Origin: Sclerodactyla briareus
Lineage: Eukaryota; Echinodermata; Holothuroidea; Dendrochirotida; Sclerodactylidae
Assembly (NCBI GenBank): GCA_026419785.1
Contig: JAODTK010001699.1
Coordinates: 62,001-126,000 of the forward strand
Length of the DNA: 64,000 bases
Direction of reading: 5' to 3'
The notes under the pieces were generated by a model. That model searched no databases. It was not told the DNA's origin and worked only from the letters and a program-made list of their open reading frames with translations. Below are positions 1 to 14,165 of the stretch, in pieces (positions within the stretch are counted from its first letter, which is position 1; every line of letters starts with the position of its first letter). The position numbers and the translations under genes are program-made.

Positions 1-3000
1 GTGTAGGTATGACATCATTTATTATTGCATGATGGATCTGCTTATCGATCGTGCGCAATACCACATGCTTCACAAATACACAAACTTCAAATGACTATAG
101 CTCCGTATCGAAAAGTCCTATGAACTCCCTGTTTGGACTGAAGCATTCACTTTCATCGCGATTGAATTAGCCCCTGTGTAATCATCTGCAGTTGTACTTT
201 CAACTCTGTATAATGCGTTAGTTCTCCCTCATTTGATACAATATATTGTGGGGGGACGCACTTTTACAATAGTCTTTGATGCCTGTTACAATGGCAGAAG
301 CGTGTTTTGCGGGATCATTGAATATAGATGTAGTTCCAGTTTGAACATCCATCCAATATTGTGGCCGTTCGTTATATGTATGATTATCAACTGAGAACAT
401 TTTGCATAGATAGTTCAAAGATATAGGCCTAATACGAGTTTATCGAAGAAAAGAATCTAGAAGTAATAGATGTAATTCAGAGTTTAATTCCTTTAAAACT
501 CGAAATGAAATTATGTGCTCCATATACAAGATTAGCTCGAATTCAATGTCAAATGTCCTGACCACGGTATTAAAAACAGAAATTCTTAAGATCGCTTTTA
601 GGAAACAATCGATAACAATACATAGATAGATGTACATCTCTCTATATATGATGTCTTGCGACTTCTTTTATTCATTCTCACTTCTTGATCTCGCAAAATT
701 GTATTAAATTTAAACGCATTTATTATAACGGTCAGGTCAGGTGGCTAGCATTCCACTACATTTGAAATACTGCTTCAAGCGCCATTCGTATTGATGGGTC
801 ATTATCTTCTTTGTAGCCCTGGTAACACAGCCTGTGTGCTGTGTAACTAAAATTCAGTAGATCAAGAACGTGTCTCCGGCCGTATGAATTTTCTAACAAG
901 TTCTAACAAAATTGGATGCAAGGTATGGAGCCCTTGCCTATTGATAAAAATGTTATGGGTACGGTTCAACCTGATAACTTGGCTCTATCTCACGGACAGC
1001 AAAATAAGAGTTTTGGGCTAAGGACCTGTGCACCTGAAGGAGAGCATAATCGAAAAGACATGAATAAGGGCCATTTTGCCATAGCAATTCTTTACATGAA
1101 GATTAAAGAAGCTAGCTTGGCGATACAGGAAATTGCATCCTAGAATTCGCCTTCCCATAACGTCCAAGGAGTGTGTTCACTTGGAGTTTTAGGGACGAGT
1201 TTTTAGAAGTGACAGAGTATTCACCCCCAGTAGCGATTTCCAACGACCAATGTTTCAGCTTTTTATGAGTTCCAATAAGATCATCTGTTTTTTTCCTTTC
1301 TTAACATTATAGAAGGCTTATCACCGTACAACAATCCCTCAAGATTCAACAACCCTCACGAACCTGGAGCAAAGGATTCACGCATTTAGCGTGGGAGAAA
1401 AAATAATACTATCAATTTGAGCTCATGGAACCAACCAGATCAATAATACAAGCGAAGGAGTAGTATGGAAACCAATATGCTTCCCTTGCGAGACGCCATA
1501 GTAATTTTCATAGATTTCCACTCAAGCAAACACTTGAGATCTTTTACCCGAAGTAGGAATGAACCTCTCGATGGATTTGAGGCCTATGGGTTCAAGCTTC
1601 CGATACAGGAAAATCCTTGAACTGGCCCCACAGTCTCCGCTATGTTTCTCCAAATTGGATAGAAAATAGAAAGATGTGCTTTTATGAACCTCACGCTTCA
1701 CTTTGTTTCTCACAAGACAGTATAATTTGTACAGATGCATCAAGCTGTTCTTTTTTAACTTTTAAAGCAGCTGCGTCCCTCTTGCGAATGTTATGCTGAT
1801 TTCGCCGATCCAGCGATTGGGCACTAGTGATGAGAACAAACTGTCCTGTGAGGAACACTGCATCATAACAAAATTCGGACTGAATGTTAACCAGGGCCAG
1901 ATGATGTCTGGTGATCAGTAAACCACTGACCAGTCAAGTTCTTCTTTTTTATTCTGTTAATTCAGCCTGTTATGACTATTAAGGATTGATGAATTACTGT
2001 GTTCACAAGGTATGATGTATGACCTTTGAACCCCCACACACACTTACAAACAACACATAAATGTTGATTGTTTCGGAAGATATCAAGAAATCGAATAACT
2101 CTTGTATTGTTAGAAAGGTAATAGACATTTTCTAGGCATCCAGATTTCATCATCTCCCGATTTTGGGGGTTAGGAGCAAAACATTCGGTATAGTGAATTC
2201 AAGTGAACGAATCTGTCATTGTTTACATTAGTTCGAATCATGTCACCAGGTGGAAAGTCTTAGACCCCTAATTACACCGCATCTTTTATTCATCTGTCGT
2301 TAATGGTAGATCCGCCATCTTATATGATTGGAGGGGGAGGGGGTTAGCAAAATGAGCCGTTATCCGACTGATCTGACGTCCTGTTTATCGTACGTCTGCC
2401 GAAATACGGATAATCCTCAAAAGACGCGATACGGGTCAGACACATGCTTCCTTCGGCAAGTGCCTGCGTCAGTCGCTTGTACATTCTTCTTCGTTCAAAG
2501 GTATGCTCGAGACCAGACTAATTCTCTCCGTCTGGGATTAGTTCCTATCAATTGATTCCATGTGCGCCCCATTAAAATTTCATCTTCTCTGTCTTATGAT
2601 TATTTACTCAGGATACGACTTTCGCAGTCAGTATCCAAATCTGATACCCGGAATTAGAGGCACAGCTGGTAACAAACGAACCAATATTAAGAGCAAACAA
2701 TGGCAATTTTCCACTTTATTCTATGTGCTGCGATAACTTCCTCTCCTCTTGTTTAATGGATCTTTATGCAGACACAGCTTTAGAAGTTCGCAACCAGTAA
2801 TTCAAATCTCTCTCACTGATTAGAGGAACAGCGTACAGTGGGTAACAAATTCGACACAATATCAAGAGCACGACTCGGCAATTTTCCACTAACGAACGTT
2901 AAGCCGTTAAAACTCCAAGCTCAAATTATTATCAGGAGGTACTCGCCAAATAGTAAGAACCCCTGGGCCCAGTGCTGGAAGCGTGTATTTACTATTCCAA

Positions 3001-6000
3001 AGTACTCTTAGCCAAATAGTAGCAACCACTGGCCAAGTGCTGGAAGCTATATTTTGAAGAGGTAATTTTCAGTAGGGAAATGAAACGAGAAAGGCGATGA
3101 ATGATTGCCAGTTGAAAAAATACCAGATTGACAGATTCATACGCAATTCTATGCAAAATATAATGTGATTTTTTTTCCAGTGTCTATAGTTTGGGTCTCT
3201 GTTTTCCTGCCTTTGAAAATTCGAATTTTCATACGGAGTCACCGCAGGTGCGGTCGCAACGTCTCCCGAAAGAGAACTGAACAGACTGGCCAATGCTGAA
3301 TTTCGGTAGAGATGCGTGCATGGCAAGTGTTGTCGTGCGGCTCTAATTCTCCGCCTTAAACCGACCATAATTCGCGTAAAGCGTTTCCTTCATGAGAATT
3401 AGCGTTCGAAGGACTGTTGGTACGAGTTAATCCATGATCGGTGTGGTGCAACTACGATGGCGATAGGGTTCAAGTATTGCTAATTTAAGTAGTGTCATAT
3501 TTGCAAAAACTTTGCGAGAGTTTGAGCTTTTCTGATTTACTGTTTTTTCTTCCAATTGTGGTCTTTGGGTGAGTTGCCATGTCACTGGAGGTTCATAAAG
3601 TTTGTCTGATTGTATAAATGTTTCGCATGACATTTTACTATTCAACTTAGGAGCTCTAATCTCGTGTTCTCGCGCGACCAGATAGCATTGTGGACGTAAT
3701 GCATGTATTAACTTAGTCGTCCATCTACAACTGCTCGCAAAAGACGCTTCACATTTCTGAGAACACCAGTCTTCAATAATTCCAGGATATACTTCATTTG
3801 AAACAACTATGCACCAAAAATCATGCAAAATACATATTATTTGATTCTGGAGGGGATCAATCATATTGTATTTTTATTCATCGATTTTTTTTTTATTACT
3901 GCGCCGTGCAACCACGCTTTTGAAGACTGACATGTCTATAATTAGGCTTACTACATAGAGAACGTTCAAAATTTAACTGTGCGCCACATTAGCCCTCCAA
4001 ATCCTCAAATCGAATCACCTTTTTGGCCAATAATGAAATGGTCGTATATTCGAATATATGAATTTGGAAACTAATGCAATATATAACTTAAGAGCATTAG
4101 TTCGACGGCAAACCAACATCAATATATTCTCTGCTAATGTACATTTAGCTTATTGGCTCACGATTTACTCGTTCAAAATTTCATCTGTCTTCCTCTCAGG
4201 CGACCATAAATAGTACCTATAATTGATGCTCTGATTACAAACACATGTTTCGGTCATATTAACCGGGCAATTCGCCAACCATTGAAACTGCCTGATTTTC
4301 TGGCCATAAATAAGGCCCTCTGGCTATTACACCCTCTTATACGGATCCCCTAGTGACTCAACCACGGCCTGAATCTGTACGATAATAGGTGTAGATTTAA
4401 TGCTTTCATTGTGCTTCTAATGTTTTTAGCTAGTAGACAGGCAGACTGCTCGTTGTAGATAATCTCATGTACGTCGGTAGACATTGCCAGTGTACGTCGG
4501 TAATAAAATTGGGCTCAGTGCAGGACAAATGTATCTCACGTTACATTTCGGCATCAGAATATATGGATTGCCTTTGTTTCGACCTCATCAACTCACCCCG
4601 GTAAAAATTGTGTTATCCTGCCTGTGGTTGGATGTCTCCTATTTAGATAGCGCAAATTATTTTACAGAGATTTCCTCGATCAGGAACAATAGCTATGCAC
4701 TCCCCTGAGTACTCACTACCTATCATGTTAGGCTGTACGAAGGCTTTCTCGCAGGTCTTTGAATTACCGCCGCCATAATGTATGTCGTTTTATGTAGTTA
4801 ACCTTCCCTAAACGCATGTGTTTAGGGGTATGTCGAAACTCTCCTCTCCAAGCTATTTCTTCCTATGAGTTCCGATGTGCGTAGTCACTGAGGAGAAAAA
4901 AGTGGAACTCAGCCCACACCTGACCTTCCGCTGTCATGCCACGCCGTTCACGTGTGCCCCTGTATGCTGGCCGTAATGGGAGCGATGGCCACTGAGTTGT
5001 TACCTTTCTGGCTCGATCGGTGGGTGAGCAGGATTGGACAATTGGACTCATTCAATTGCATTTCATTTTGACAGCAACGAGACCTGGCTTGGCTTGAAAT
5101 CGAGCATACGGGCGGGCGTCATGTATCGCATGGATTGGAGTGGAGGAACAATGGATGTACAGTGCCTTACCAAAGCAGAGGCTCTAGATACAGCAGAGGA
5201 TAATCTGGTATCGCCGAGATTTCAGTGCCCCGCTGCAGCTAGTTTATCTGTAGTCCGGACTCATGTGGTCTGCGGATCGACGCTAATCCTAACTTCCCTG
5301 TATGAAAACGAGATTGGACTCGAACGTTGTAAAATGTATCGCATGATGGTCAGCCGAAGGTTGACCCTTATTTTGAATGTCTGTGCTGAACTCGAACCAC
5401 AACCTAGATCGTTATGTCCCGCCTGCTTTTCTGATCAGTGGGTTTCTCTTATCTTCACCAAACAACCAAGCGATTCAACTTGTCAGTGAGACATTGTAAA
5501 AACGACTCAACGAAGTGGCCATCATCGTTCCGATTTCTAAGCTGTTCATAAAAAATCGTCCATCTGTTGGAAGAAAAAAGTGAAAGGAGAAAAAATACAT
5601 ACATGTGGAACAATTAACACTGGTTGTGCACCTCATCTGATAATACCATCTCCCGAGGGAAGGGGAAGAAAGATGAAGGTTAAAAAGTTAAGGGTATGAT
5701 GACAACTTCGTAAGCGGAATGTGCCAATGAGACCTGAATACTGCATTGGTGGGTTGTACCAGTGCCCGAGTTTCAGAAAAATGACTACGGCGTATACGGC
5801 GGGCGATCTGTCATAGTAGGCCTATTTTCGGGCGGAGAATCACACAGTTCATTGTTATCCTGGTATGCAAAGTCGGTGAAGAGGGAAGAAAAATAGGTAG
5901 TGGGGAAAAGCAGAGATGATTAACCGCATTGATAAAATTGATACAATGTTTTGTGATTTCTTCTATTTGAAAATTCTTCCAATCTTCAAATAGGCCAATC

Positions 6001-7640
6001 TTGAAAATAGTGGAAAAAAATCATCAAATTTTCGAGAAAAACAGTGGTTCTCGCAAATCCATACTATTGTTATAAAAGACACCAGCTTCAAGGTGGCAAA
6101 TTTATGTTTCGAGACTACTTTTACCTGACCAATCCTGGGACCATTTGATATTCCAATTACCCGATAATTTGAGAAATCCGCAGATATTCAATGAATGAAA
6201 AACTATTCAATTTATTTCTTTCTGGATCTGGACGCGACGGTAAATTTGCATCTTGCTAATTTTTTGGTTTTTTCTTTTTTTTTAAATTGAGATATTTGAA
6301 AGCAGCGGTATTGGGATCATCGAAAATCTTTGAATGAAAAAGTAGGCTGACAATTCGCACGACTGAAAAAAGTGCCACAAAATTAGGCCAGTTCCCACCC
6401 CCCTCCCACCCCAACTCATAAAGCGGACCACCCAACAGACAGGGGTTACTCAGTAGTAGCCAGCAGATACTTCTATGCAAGGAAGGAGTAATTGTGCTAA
6501 ATTGTGCTCGGGAATCCGGTTAAAAGTGTACACATTCGACGCATCGCACGAGGGAGGCTACTAGTAGTGGAACTCGTCACGTTGCTCTTCCTCTCCCAAC
6601 ATATCCCGCAAGCTCTATGAAGTTTCATGCCTCATAGACGCCTTGGTTTATACATATTCGAGTGTGGTAGGTGACAATATACAAAAAACATTCTCATTGA
6701 CTTCAACTACAATCAAATTTCTTCTGATTACTAAAACACTTTTCCTGTGTACCGTTTTTCCTCTCCTCACAACCAACAACGGCGCCAATTTTGAACTGCA
6801 GTAGCATAGGCATGTCGGACGCTTGGATTATCAGCGAGTGTTTTCTCAGGAAACCTACTCGGAACGTTCCCGGCCTATGGCATGACGTTATATAATGGTG
6901 GGGAAGTGTAGAGCTAAAGCTGGCTAAATGTCATAAATGGTGGTGGATCCTGATTTTTGGCAGATGTGCTGGGGAGGAAGGAAATCGAAAAAAAATTGCC
7001 GCACTGGTGGAGAGTAGTATGGTGCAGCAATGTTGAACATTCTGCCAAGCGGGGCAAAAGATAAGACGAGGTGCGACCAAATGTCCAAATTTTCCACCGA
7101 TTACAAAATTTGTGATCATAAAATGCCCCATGTTTTGAAGCTTGTACATGGCTTGCCTAAAACGCCCGTCAATTTCCGGCCATCTGGGGGCTTGCACAAC
7201 CCAAAATTTCGTTTAACGCTACGCGCCAACCTTTATGGCGCTCCGTTGGATTTTTGGTGCGGTCCCCCTCCAAGGAAAACACCACGAAATGCCAAAATGC
7301 CTGTTCCCCCTTGCCCCCCCCCCACAAGGACGAAACTCTGGTGGACGCCAGAAATTACCATCACATTTACGATTATAAAGCGGATACAATAATGTATGCC
7401 TGATAATGAGGTCGATAATGTCACAAAATTGCACTATTCCAAGTGTTTCATCATTTTTTCTACCCATACCGCTTCATTTTATGATGATGGGACGTGATAC
7501 ATTCGTGAATGCCAATTTGGGGACGACAACCACAAGGTTTAAAACCACTGGTTTATAGCACAATTACTACTGTTTCGCTCGACTGTCATCGAATTTCGAA
7601 TTGTCGCGTTCGGGGGATCGAGTAACTGCGAGCGTACCGG
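1..7640. other. Unassigned AT-rich DNA
   Basis: I find no coding exon, RNA gene or recognisable transposon that I can defend here. The longest open frames (minus strand 3427-3864, plus strand 5034-5489) lack family motifs and convincing splice borders. There are small local duplications: two units carrying GCCAAATAGTA and AGTGCTGGAAGC sit about 65 bp apart near 2945-3050, and GGCAATTTTCCACT occurs near 2702 and 2877. Confidence 0.5.
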
Positions 7641-7651
7641 GACGTACGGTA

Positions 7652-7665
7652 CCCCCCCCCCCCCC
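7652..7665. repeat. Poly-C homopolymer (C14)
   Basis: An uninterrupted run of 14 C residues. Its true length is uncertain in any read-based assembly. Confidence 0.8.
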
Positions 7666-7736
7666 TTGCGGAGAGTTGCTGTCAGTTTAGTGCGTGAAGC
7701 GGCCGTTCTTCAGCCGTTTACAACACCCCACATCTA

Positions 7737-7744
7737 TATGTATG

Positions 7745-7778
<34 letters not shown>

Positions 7779-7842
7779 ATGTAGTATGTAATTGTAATGG
7801 AAGGTAAATGTGGATGTTAGGTATGTATGTATGTAATGTATG
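7737..7842. repeat. (TATG)n microsatellite
   Basis: Repeated TATG/TGTA tetranucleotides with interruptions, in two blocks (about 7737-7790 and 7822-7842). Confidence 0.85.
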
Positions 7843-7849
7843 TTACTCG

Positions 7850-8580
7850 ATCATATATACCGGCACACCGGAGCTAGGTACTGTCATCTAATACCATGCA
7901 CAGCTTTCTCGATTTCTCCATAAAGCTAGGCTAATTAGCACCTGGACGACATAGGCATAGAGGTTAGAGAAGGACATGAAAGAGTGATCAGCCATTCTGC
8001 CCCAATGAAGCTAATTTGATTTTCGTAAAAACCTCCTTCTTCTTTCCATATGTTTGCTCTTATTCTTGTGTTCTGTATACTCCAATATACTATGGCTTTA
8101 CTATTTTTCCCGTAGTGTACGCGATTTCGCAGGCTATTACCATTCCAGTGCATCGTGTGCATTGGAATGCCCCAGTTTTTTGCGATAGAATATAGGAGAG
8201 TTTCATCATCGTGTGGAAATATCATACTATGATCAATTTCCCGGTGTGCAATTCCAGGCCTCGCCTGGGCGACGGCAGATATTTTAGAGTAGTTCAATAC
8301 GCCATCTAATCCCCCGCCAAAAGTGAGTGACCGCCGTTATCGGTCTATCAGCTCATCTGCCTGCAGGGAACACAAACGACTGGTTCCAGTGAATGTTCTG
8401 CTTCTCGTGCTTTTCGTAAGTTTGCTGGGTTATGACTTGAGACTCCATGAACTTCTACTTATTAGTGACCGAGAAAGGCACCAAATATCCTGTTTTTCTT
8501 TTTATCATTCGTGTGAACGCAAACTATATCTATTGTCTATAACAAGGCTTTAGTGTAATACTGCTCTAAATGAAAATTAT
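7850..8580. other. Unassigned spacer
   Basis: A minus-strand open frame (7935-8297) and a plus-strand one (8323-8553) occur here. Neither shows a motif, a plausible splice context or compositional bias, so I leave both out as genes. Confidence 0.4.
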
Positions 8581-8589
8581 TCCGCTCAA

Positions 8590-11480
8590 CAGTGTGAAGA
8601 GCCTACCGGTCACAGTCTGATTGAGCCTACCGGCTCAGCAGCCTGGTAGGGTTCACCGTCTCGCAGTCTAGTAGGGGCTACCGGCTCACAGTAGGTAGGG
8701 CTACGGCCTCACAGTCTAGAGGGCTACTAACTCTACCAGAATTGTAGGGCTCCCCGCTCAGCATCTGGTAGGACTACCGCTCTCAGTCCGGTAGGACTCA
8801 CCGGCGCAAGAAATCTGAAGGGCCTATTACTGACTCAAAAGTATGTAGGGCCATATGGACTCAAGGGTGTGTTGTAGGACTACCTGATCAAAAGTTGTGG
8901 ATACCGGTCAACTAGTTATGATAGGGCTCACCGGCTCAAGAGTCTAGAAGCGCTTACTAACTACACAGTATGGTAGGGCCTACCGGCTCACAGTATGTAG
9001 GACTACTGACTCAGCAGTCTGGTAGGAATTACGGCCAATAGTATGGTAGGGTTGCAACCGGTCAAGAGCCAGAAGCGCCTTACTAACTAAACAGATGGTA
9101 GGGCTACCGGCTCAGCAGTTCTTGTAGGATATACGGGGACTCAGCACAGTCTGGTAGATCTCACCAGGGCTCAAGAATCTAGAAGGGCTCAGTACTAGCT
9201 CAACAGTACTGGGGTAGGGCCCCTAACGGTCTACAGATGGCTAGGAAGATATGCGCTCAATAATCATGAACTCGGGCTCAATACTAGTCAACAGTATGGT
9301 AGGGCGACCGGTCAACAGTAGGTAGGATCCGCTCAATAATCCATGAAGGGCTTGTATAGCTCAACAAGTATGAGAAGGGCCTACCGGCTCAACAGCTGGT
9401 AGGACTACTGGCCCAATAATCTTGAAGGCTTGTTACTATCTCAAAGTATGGTAGGGCCTATTCCGGCTCAACAGTCTGGTAGGACTACTGGCTTCAATAA
9501 TCTTGAAGGGCTTATTACTACTCAACAGTATGGCAGGGCCTCCCGGCCTCAACAGTATGGTAGAAATACTGGCCCAATAATCTAGAGGCCTTATTATACT
9601 CACAGGATGTAGGGCTACCGCTCCACATTATGTATGAATAACTGGCTCAATAATCGTGAAGGGTTATTATAGCTCACACTCTGGTAGGGCCTACCGACTC
9701 ACCAGTATGGTAGGACTACTGGCTCAGCAGTCTGGTAGGACTACTGGCTCAGCAGTCTTGAAGGGCCTATTATATCGCCCACAGTACGGTATGGCCTACC
9801 GGCTCAACAGTATGGTAGACTACTGGCTCAATAATCTTGAAGGGTTTACTACTAATCAACAGTCTGGTTAGCCTATTCTTCTCAACGTCTGGTAGGACAC
9901 TGTCTCAATATCATTAAGGGCTTGTTACTAGCTCAACAGTATGGTAGGGCTTACCGGGCCCCCACTAAACAGTCTGGTAGGACTACTGGATCAATAATCT
10001 TGAAGGGCCTATTACTAGCTCAACAGTATGGCAGGGCCTACCGGCCAAACAGTATGGTGTAGGGAATCCTGGCCCAATAATCTTAGAGGCCTTATTATTA
10101 AGCTCAACCACTATGGTAGGGGTCTACAGGCTATCAACAGTTAGGGAGGAAAATACTGGCTCATCATAATCGTGAACGGGCTACTATTAGCTCAACACTA
10201 TTGTAGGCCTCCGACTCAACAGTATGTAGGAATACTGGCTCAGCAAAGTCTGGTAGGACTACGGCTCAAGAATCTTTGAGGCCCTATTACTAGCTCAAGT
10301 ACGGTAGGCCTACCGCTCAACAGTATGGTAGGCCTACTGGCTAATAATCTTTAAGGGTTTCTACTAGATCAACAGTAAATTGGTATGGCCTATTCCGTCT
10401 CCAACAGTCTGGTAGGACTACTGGCTCAATAATCTTGAAGGGCTTATTACTAGCTCAACAGTATGGCAGGGCCTACCGGCTCAACGTTATGGTAGGACTA
10501 CTGGCTCAATAATCTTAAGGGCTTTTTACTACTCAACCGTATGTAGGGGCCTACCGGCTCAACAGTATGTAACTACTGGCTCAGCAGTCTGGTAGGACTC
10601 ACTGCTCAGAATCTAGAAGGGCTCTTACTACTCTACAATATTGTAGGGCCTACGGCTCAACGTATGGTAGGACTACGGGGTCGGCAGTCCTGGTAGGACT
10701 CCTGACCAGCAAAGTCTGGAAGGACTCACCGGCTCAAGAATCTATAGTGTTTTATTATTAGCTCACAGTAATTGTCGGGCCTACCGGCTCACAGTAGGGT
10801 AGACTACTGGCTACTAATCTTGTAGACTACTGGCTCGTAATCTTGTAAGACGCAGTATGGTAGGGCTCACCGGCTCAAGAGTCTAGAAGGGCTTACTAAC
10901 ACAAGGTCGGGTAGGGCCTTACCGGATCAGCAGTGGAGGACAAACCGGCCCAGGCAGTCTGGCAGGACTCTACTGGCCCAGACAGTCTGGTAGGACTACT
11001 GGCCCAGCCCGTCTGGTAGGACTACTGGATCAGCAGTCTGGTAGGACTATGGCCAGCCCGTTTGGTAGACTGCTGGCCAGCGTCTGGTGACTATGGCCCA
11101 GGCAGCTGGTAGGACTACTGGCCCAGCCGTTCTGGTAGGAGTCCTGGCTAGAGTATGGTAGGGACTCACCGGCTCAAGAATCTAGAAGCGTTACTAACTC
11201 AACAGTATGGTAGGGACTACCGGTCAGCAGTTGGTAGGACTACGGCTCAGACCCGTCTGGTAGGACTACTGGCTCAAGAGTATGTAGGGGACTACCGGTC
11301 AGAGTCTGGTAGGTATTACCAACTCAAAAAGTATGGTAGGGGCTACTGGATAACAGTCTGATAGAGCCGCCGGGTCAACAGTCTGGAAGGGCCTACCAGC
11401 TCAAAAAGTCTGTAGGGCATACCAAGTCAACAGTGTGGTAGGGGCTACCGGCCCCCAACTGTCGGGAGGCCTACAACTAA
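8590..11480. repeat. Minisatellite array, 25-28 bp monomers in a ~80 bp higher-order unit
   Basis: About 2.9 kb of tandem monomers. The basic monomer is close to CTCAACAGTATGGTAGGACT followed by ACTGG. Three monomer types recur in order over much of the array: one with GGTAGGGCCTACCGG, one with GGTAGGACTACTGG, and one with AATAATCTTGAAGGGC and TTATTACTAG. Together they make a higher-order period near 80 bp. The GGTAGGGCCTACC core is an inverted repeat. Copies differ from each other mostly by one-base losses or gains. Short open frames inside the array are by-products of the repetition. Confidence 0.95.
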
Positions 11481-11540
11481 GCTACAGGTCCATTGACTGA
11501 CGACGCTTCAGTCGGGAATCACGCATTTTTTTCTTGCAGT

Positions 11541-11735
11541 TGTTGGACAAAATTCTCGATCACTGGATGATGTCGGTAGGCAATTTGCAAACAGTTACGA
11601 GCCAGCTCTATCCTGAACTATTTCCATTTGTTGACGCTTTAATTAACATCCGCAATTATTTCTTATTTCGGTGTCAACAATCGTTCATTTTCAAGGGATG
11701 CCTGTGCGTCCCAATTCGCACGTACAACAAAAGCG
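11541..11735 (+). CDS. Possible internal coding exon, unrecognised
   Basis: A strong acceptor (T-rich tract ending TTCTTGCAG) is followed by an open frame beginning LLDKILDHWMMSVGNLQTV and continuing to a GTAAGA donor-like site near 11736. The translation looks helical and protein-like, with few rare residues. An alternative donor (TCG|GTAGGC) lies 36 bp after the acceptor. No domain is recognised and no neighbouring exon in the same frame was found. It lies immediately after the minisatellite. It could be a real exon of a plus-strand gene or a chance open frame. Confidence 0.3.
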
Positions 11736-11739
11736 TAAG

Positions 11740-13110
11740 ATTATCCATTTATTTCCTCATGTTTACGCGTTTGAAATCACCTAGGAAATTTTGAAGGGAC
11801 AGATCATATATATGGAGTATTTCACATTGACGGCCCAAATAACGGTGGACGGGGGAAAACCTTCTGCTCAATTTCAAATGTGTATATGCGGTCCAAAGAG
11901 AGATGATTAAGGCACGTGTAACGACATCAATCTTTAGCATCCACCTCCCGCTCTCATACAATAAATCTGCTCAGCATATCATCTATTCGGTTTAGGAGCA
12001 GACGTTTCATTATTCATAGAGTTGTTAGGGAACAGTGAACCAAAAAACCAAGACAGGTATCTCGCTGTTCGATTTCAGTTGCCTGTTGCCATCCCTGTTC
12101 CTACTGTTTTTCACTAACACAATATTATCTCAAGTTAGCTATATTACTTCTACCTCTCTGTTTTCCCGTTTTCATATCTCTATTTGCCAGTGATTTGCGC
12201 CGTATGTCGGGCTCGGTGACACTCACAACGACTATCGCTCTTTGCACCAACAATAATGAAATCTATCTTGAAGTAAATCTGATACATTTTTATTCTATCT
12301 TTGATCTCCTATCCCGGGGTAAGGCCCAGTAGTTATGATCATTTCGGTCTGCTGCATCAGTGTATGATTACTGCGATTAGAAAATAAAGATTTAAAGTTG
12401 AAACAATTATCTCAATGACTTGAACAATTCAATCATATTCTTGAACGACCAATCATTTCCGAAACCGCCCCATGATGAACTGAATTTATATTTCTTCAAC
12501 TTCGATCGTGTATGATAGCTCGCAGCCAGCACCGTTCGTTGTAAATTCTGCAAAATCAGTCACTGGACCCGATACGAGGTTCATATTCCTATTCTGAATG
12601 TACTCTAAGAATAGTGTTTATTAATGAAACACTTGACTGAACACAACCTGACACCCCCTTGGAAACGCGTGCATTGTCACAAACATGTAGTGTTCAATCG
12701 CTAGAATGTAAGTACATATTTATCAATATGTTCACAATATAAATTCCACAACCTTGTTTTACAGTATACAGTCAGCACACGAAGAGCCTGTGAGAAATGA
12801 GTGAAGGACTGTTGGGAAACCTTCCGTGCATCGAGGCGTACGTATATTATATAATATTCATACTCACAAAATGTGATGATAGTGACGCCATTCTACTCTT
12901 GGTACCACAATATACTAGGAACACCATGAGTCGAGAATACTTGAAGCTTAACATCGTAATATCTTACACGTGTCTGTCCATTGGTACACTGGTATGCATC
13001 ATTGGTACACTGGTATGGCTGACACAACATAAATCGTGAATATTGTTACCAGGACTCCCTACTTATGGTAAGGGGCGACGGAAAAAGAGGATCTAATCCG
13101 TATCAAACTT
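11740..13110. other. Unassigned AT-rich DNA
   Basis: I see no supported gene or repeat. A small open frame at 12797-13039 has no supporting features. Confidence 0.4.
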
Positions 13111-13113
13111 GAA

Positions 13114-13160
13114 TTCATTCATTCATTCATTCATGCATTCATCCATTCATTCATTCATTC
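13114..13160. repeat. (ATTC)n microsatellite
   Basis: About eleven ATTC units with two single-base interruptions. Confidence 0.9.
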
Positions 13161-14160
13161 TCCCTCAGCTGTAAATTACCAGTATTCAGAGAGTATTGAA
13201 TACAGCTGCGGCTCACATCGTACTCATCACATCACCCCTGTTTCGCGAACTTCACTGATCACAACTAATGATCAAGTTCGCGGTTCTCGTCTCACTTTCG
13301 AGGATGCCCCTTGACTCTCAATACACACCCATCCACTCTCCTCGAGGTTCATCAGTCTGGCGGGGCCGTGTGCAACTGCGGATACCAAAATCAAGGAGGA
13401 GTTGTGTGACAGAACTTCTGCAATCGATGCCACAAAAATCTGGAATGGTCCTTTTAATACCCACCCCCAGCACTGTTCTCTTAATGTTTTAAGCGTAACT
13501 CGTTTCTTTTCTTCTGTATCTTTTCATCTACTGTGAGCCCTGGGTGCCTTTCGCAGATATATGCTCCTCATAAATTTTGAATAATATATCATTAAAAGCC
13601 TGAAAAGCACTTTGACGCGTCCACCCGCGTCCACCCGCTTCCGATCGCCCGACCATCTCGGGGGTAAGTGCCTGACCATTCTCAATAACCAGAGGTTCCC
13701 GCGAATTTGTCCCAACTATGAGTACGTGGCTGGCGGGCGCGGTCCCATCTCACCGGGTCCCGTACCGACAGTACACGGAAGACAGAATCGTTTGCCGGTT
13801 AGTGCGCCCTAAATATGCTCAAATGAATGCAGTTGACCAATCAGTCACGAATCAGGCAACTTATCTTCATCATCTACCCTCCCTGAGAACTGGATACGCG
13901 AGTCCCAACAGAGGCAACATTATTGTGGCGAAGTTGGGAATAGTTGAAACGAAATCCAGTCTTCGCCTCTGCCCAGCAGCAAACGTCCATGCCTCACTGG
14001 AACATAAAAGGACTGGAAGCACAATAAAACCACGAGCACGGAGTTTGCTCATGCTCAGATATCATGAAAAACACACACCGATAGTGACTTCATGGCTCCA
14101 TATGCCAGTCCGAGACGTCTATACGAACCTCAGACTCGCACGAAACAGAGTGACTAATGA
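13161..14160. other. Unassigned DNA upstream of an RT relic
   Basis: Overlapping open frames on both strands (13612-14182 plus, 13524-14052 minus) have no recognisable motif. On the minus strand this is where the 3' part of the adjacent retrotransposon would lie, but I could not follow its conserved blocks this far. Confidence 0.35.
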
Positions 14161-14165
14161 CACTG

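Noticed and set aside
5034..5489. 151-codon plus-strand open frame
   Set aside because: No recognisable motif, no coherent splice sites and no neighbour exon. Such a length can occur by chance in 64 kb.
8590..11480. CRISPR-like appearance (short repeats separated by variable sequence)
   Set aside because: The 'spacers' are themselves repeat variants in a regular order, the setting is an animal genome, and there are no cas genes.
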